Assembly: GCA_937907585.1 (NCBI GenBank) | Contig: CALCVH010000027.1 | Coordinates: 1 to 8,164 of the forward strand | Direction: 5' to 3' | From: an uncultured Bacillota bacterium | GTDB lineage: Bacteria > Bacillota_I > Bacilli_A > Izemoplasmatales > UBA1188 | Length of the DNA stretch: 8,164 nucleotides | In this document: positions 5,621 through 8,164 of the stretch, piece by piece | How positions within the stretch are numbered: position 1 is the first letter of the stretch | Layout: every line of letters begins with the position of its first letter | The notes under the pieces: generated by a model | The model's database searches: none | Seen by the model: only the letters and a program-made list of their open reading frames with translations | Told to the model about the DNA's origin: nothing | Position numbers and translations under genes: made by a program

Positions 5621-8164
5621 GCTAACGATTATACTAGAAGCGAATATCTAAAAATAATGTTGGGAAATAACCCAACAAGAATAAATGAATTAAACAGTGT
5701 TGTTGGGGATAACACTAGCATTTTTAATTCTAATCAAGATATCGTTTCTAGCACTGAAAAAATGTTAGAAGAAGTCAAAAATAAAGGCGATAGAAACCCG
5801 TGGCAACAATTTGTTGATACTTCGAGCGATATACATAATAGTGTAACCGAAGGCATTTTAGGTTTCTTCGATTCTATAGGCGATTTCTTTATTAACTTGG
5901 CTATTGATAATAATTGGGGAAATAAAAGCGACTTAGAACATGCGAGAGATTATGACTGGCAGGGGAATTTAATCAACTTCACTTCACAATTTAGTGTTGA
6001 TGCTTTATTGTCAGGCGATGTATTTAACGCTGATAAATGGGCGGATGCATTTAGTTTTAACAACGGAAGAGAGAGCTTAAATGAAACTCAAGCGAACTCT
6101 TATTTGTCTTATGCACCTACGCAAGCACAAAATATCACACGTGGTATTGCTTCGAGCATAGGTAATATGTTGCCTTCGATGGCTTTTGCTGGCATTACTG
6201 GTGGAAGTTCTTTAGCTCCTATGGCTGTAGGCGCTTTTGCAAGTCAAACCAACGAAGCGTATAAAGAAAGTGGCGATTTCGGTCGTTCTGCTTTATCAGG
6301 TTTGTTAAGTGCTGGCATTGAAGTAGGAACTGAATTACTTGTTGGTAAAGGGTTAAAAGCAATTGGCTTAGGAACAAATAAAGTAATGGGTGTCTTTGGC
6401 AAATCGGCGAGTGGTGGAACTAGCAGTTTTATTAAAGACTTCCTTAAGACAATGAACGAAGAAGGCGCTGAAGAATTAGTCTCGGCTCTTTGTCAACCAC
6501 TTGTTGATTCAATTTATAAAGGCTCTGACGCTTTTAATTCAAATGAAGGCAATTCCACAGTTTATCTTGATAAGGGTTTTTGGTTTGGGAAAGAAGATTC
6601 AGTCCTTACTCAATATTTATCAGGTGCGGTAAGTGGTGGCATTATGGGTGGCGCAAGTTTAGCTACTCAATACAAAACTTTTAGCAAAACTGGAGTTAAC
6701 TTAATCAATGAACTTGAAGATTTGCATAAACAAATAGCTAAAGGCGATGAGACTAAGATTGCAGAAGGCACAGCAAAAGTCATAGCTCTTATGCAGGCGT
6801 TCAACGAAAATAGCACAAGCAGTCAAAAGAGTGCAGTTTTAGAGTTTTTAGGCAACCCTAGAGCTTCAATAGAAATATTGTCCGCAAATGAATTGGAAAG
6901 TAAATTGAGCGATATTTCAGATAGTTTGGAGAGCAATAACAATTTAATTTATGGTTTAGATTTATATAGAACTATCAATCGTAATTTTTTAACTGGCTAT
7001 GATTTAAGTTTTGAAGATAATTTAGCGAATAACGAGAACGCATATATTGATAATCAAAACGGAAAAATTGTTATTCGAAAAGATTTACAAAGCGGAGTTT
7101 CTAAAGCGCTCGCGCATGAAATATTAGGCCACGTTGTTATGAATTCACTCGGTAAAGATTTTGTCGATGGAACTTATAATAAAGTCATTAAAACAGGGTG
7201 GTATGAAAAGAATAAAGATAAATTAGACCAAGCCTACAAAGAAAAATTGATCGTAGGCAGTAATTCATATAAACAAGAAGTTATCGCTAACTATCTTGAA
7301 AGTTTTTTAGCTGTAGACGAAGCAAAAACAAGTAGTATCGTTGAAGAAGTATTGAATAAAAAAGGCTTTATTAAACGCTTTGCAAGTTTGATGCGTGGAA
7401 ATGACGTCACTAAATTTTTAAAGACTAACTCTATTGCCAGCGAATACTTAAAATCTATTCAGAAGCTAGCTGGTAATGGTTTAAATGGTAATTTCTTAGA
7501 TGCAATTCAAAGAGTTAAAAATGGTTATGCTCTAACTCAATATCAACGAGAAAATTTTGGCGATTTAATAAATCTATTGCAATACTCTATTAAGTTCAAT
7601 CAAAATTTGGGCGACACTACAGTTGATAAAATCAAAATTGATTTACCTACTAAATTTAGTGGTGCGTTTTTATCTAAGTATAAGAAGAGTTTTAATATTA
7701 AAATACCTAAAGAGTTATCTCACTATACTAAACGTCCTACAGATTATATAAGTTTATATGAGTGTTTAGATTTTACCGACGCTAGCAACGAAATGTTTAC
7801 TGAAGGTTTAGCTGAAAGTAAGTTATTAAATGCAGTAGATGGTAGCAACCCAGAATTCAATAATAAAGGCATTGTTAAATTTACTTGGGAAGGTAAAGAA
7901 TACGGTAATAAAGATTTAACTGGTTATAAGATTTACGCGACTATTGATACGGATAATCACACTCTATTAGGTTATTCTTATAAAAACCCTGAAGGTAAGA
8001 GATTAGACTTTTTAATTCATCACGAAGATTATATCGATGATACTGGTTTTAATATTTGGGATGTTAGGGAAGAGAGTAAAGAAGCGCTCAGCAGTCTCGT
8101 CACTAGAGCCAAAGAAGTAAACGATTATATTTTAAATCAAGTTGATTCTAGTGGTGAAGTTCCT
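5618..8164 (+). CDS. Giant phage polyvalent/internal virion protein with HExxGH metallopeptidase motif, 3'-partial
   Basis: The frame is open for 849 codons from the ATG at 5618 to the last base, so the C-terminus is missing. Residues 75-95 form an amphipathic helix (GILGFFDSIGDFF). Residues about 175-210, 225-252 and 331-349 are Gly/Ala-rich hydrophobic segments, and EEGAEELVSALCQP lies at 281-294. This order (small-residue helices, an AYKESGD-type link, an acidic E-E-x-x-E helix) is typical of large polyvalent or minor structural proteins in Firmicutes phages. A strand pair (AYIDNQNGKIVI, 475-486) leads into ALAHEILGH: H500, E501 and H505 give an HExxGH zinc site, and E554 in QEVIANYLE is a candidate third ligand. 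HExxGH is the spacing known from dipeptidyl peptidase III (M49), rather than plain HExxH. Residues 660-849 are unassigned. Likely carried in the virion and delivered with the DNA, with the hydrophobic part acting at the membrane and the peptidase acting on the envelope, virion or host proteins. That role is inferred from family behaviour; substrate unknown. Confidence 0.8.
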   Translation, partial: MANDYTRSEYLKIMLGNNPTRINELNSVVGDNTSIFNSNQDIVSSTEKMLEEVKNKGDRNPWQQFVDTSSDIHNSVTEGILGFFDSIGDFFINLAIDNNWGNKSDLEHARDYDWQGNLINFTSQFSVDALLSGDVFNADKWADAFSFNNGRESLNETQANSYLSYAPTQAQNITRGIASSIGNMLPSMAFAGITGGSSLAPMAVGAFASQTNEAYKESGDFGRSALSGLLSAGIEVGTELLVGKGLKAIGLGTNKVMGVFGKSASGGTSSFIKDFLKTMNEEGAEELVSALCQPLVDSIYKGSDAFNSNEGNSTVYLDKGFWFGKEDSVLTQYLSGAVSGGIMGGASLATQYKTFSKTGVNLINELEDLHKQIAKGDETKIAEGTAKVIALMQAFNENSTSSQKSAVLEFLGNPRASIEILSANELESKLSDISDSLESNNNLIYGLDLYRTINRNFLTGYDLSFEDNLANNENAYIDNQNGKIVIRKDLQSGVSKALAHEILGHVVMNSLGKDFVDGTYNKVIKTGWYEKNKDKLDQAYKEKLIVGSNSYKQEVIANYLESFLAVDEAKTSSIVEEVLNKKGFIKRFASLMRGNDVTKFLKTNSIASEYLKSIQKLAGNGLNGNFLDAIQRVKNGYALTQYQRENFGDLINLLQYSIKFNQNLGDTTVDKIKIDLPTKFSGAFLSKYKKSFNIKIPKELSHYTKRPTDYISLYECLDFTDASNEMFTEGLAESKLLNAVDGSNPEFNNKGIVKFTWEGKEYGNKDLTGYKIYATIDTDNHTLLGYSYKNPEGKRLDFLIHHEDYIDDTGFNIWDVREESKEALSSLVTRAKEVNDYILNQVDSSGEVP

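Noticed and set aside
1..8164. Alternative genetic code or stop-codon recoding as in some gut phages
   Set aside because: TAG, TAA and TGA all end well-defined genes at tight junctions, and Trp is encoded by TGG.

Overview
This window looks like part of the late (virion structural) module of a tailed bacteriophage or prophage that infects a low-GC Gram-positive (Firmicutes-type) host. Three things point there. The DNA is AT-rich (about one third G+C by eye). The genes sit on one strand with almost no space between them. Strong purine-rich Shine-Dalgarno sites (AAAGGA, AGGAGG, AAGGGAG) precede several starts. All three stop codons are used (TAG, TAA, TGA) and Trp is TGG, so the ordinary bacterial code applies. 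I see no tRNA, CRISPR array, insertion sequence, terminator or non-coding stretch longer than 15 bases.

Layout, all on the + strand. Bases 1-2331 are the 3' part of a large structural gene, a probable tail or head-tail beta-propeller-like protein; its reading frame is open from base 1, so its true start lies upstream. Bases 2347-4837 hold four consecutive membrane-protein genes: a bitopic protein with an EF-hand-like loop and a coiled coil (229 aa), a four-helix protein (172 aa), a very small two-helix, holin-like protein (69 aa), and a protein with two membrane hairpins around a soluble domain (353 aa). Bases 4830-5615 encode a 261-aa Asn/Gln/Ala-rich protein resembling a small protein often found in Firmicutes phage structural modules. 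From 5618 to the window end runs a very large open frame (849 codons, 3' end missing) for a polyvalent/internal-virion-type protein. It has Gly/Ala-rich, potentially membrane-active helices followed by a zinc-metallopeptidase signature, HEILGH, with a downstream Glu ligand candidate.

The genes are spaced +15, +2, +2, +6, -8 and +2 bases, so they are very likely co-transcribed and partly translationally coupled. The most economical reading is a late operon: a tail protein, then a set of membrane proteins, then proteins carried in the virion and delivered with the DNA. The four adjacent membrane genes between recognisable structural genes are the least explained and most interesting part. They could be a lysis set, a DNA-ejection conduit or a superinfection-exclusion system, and the sequence alone does not decide. 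The protease-bearing giant protein is the second point of interest.
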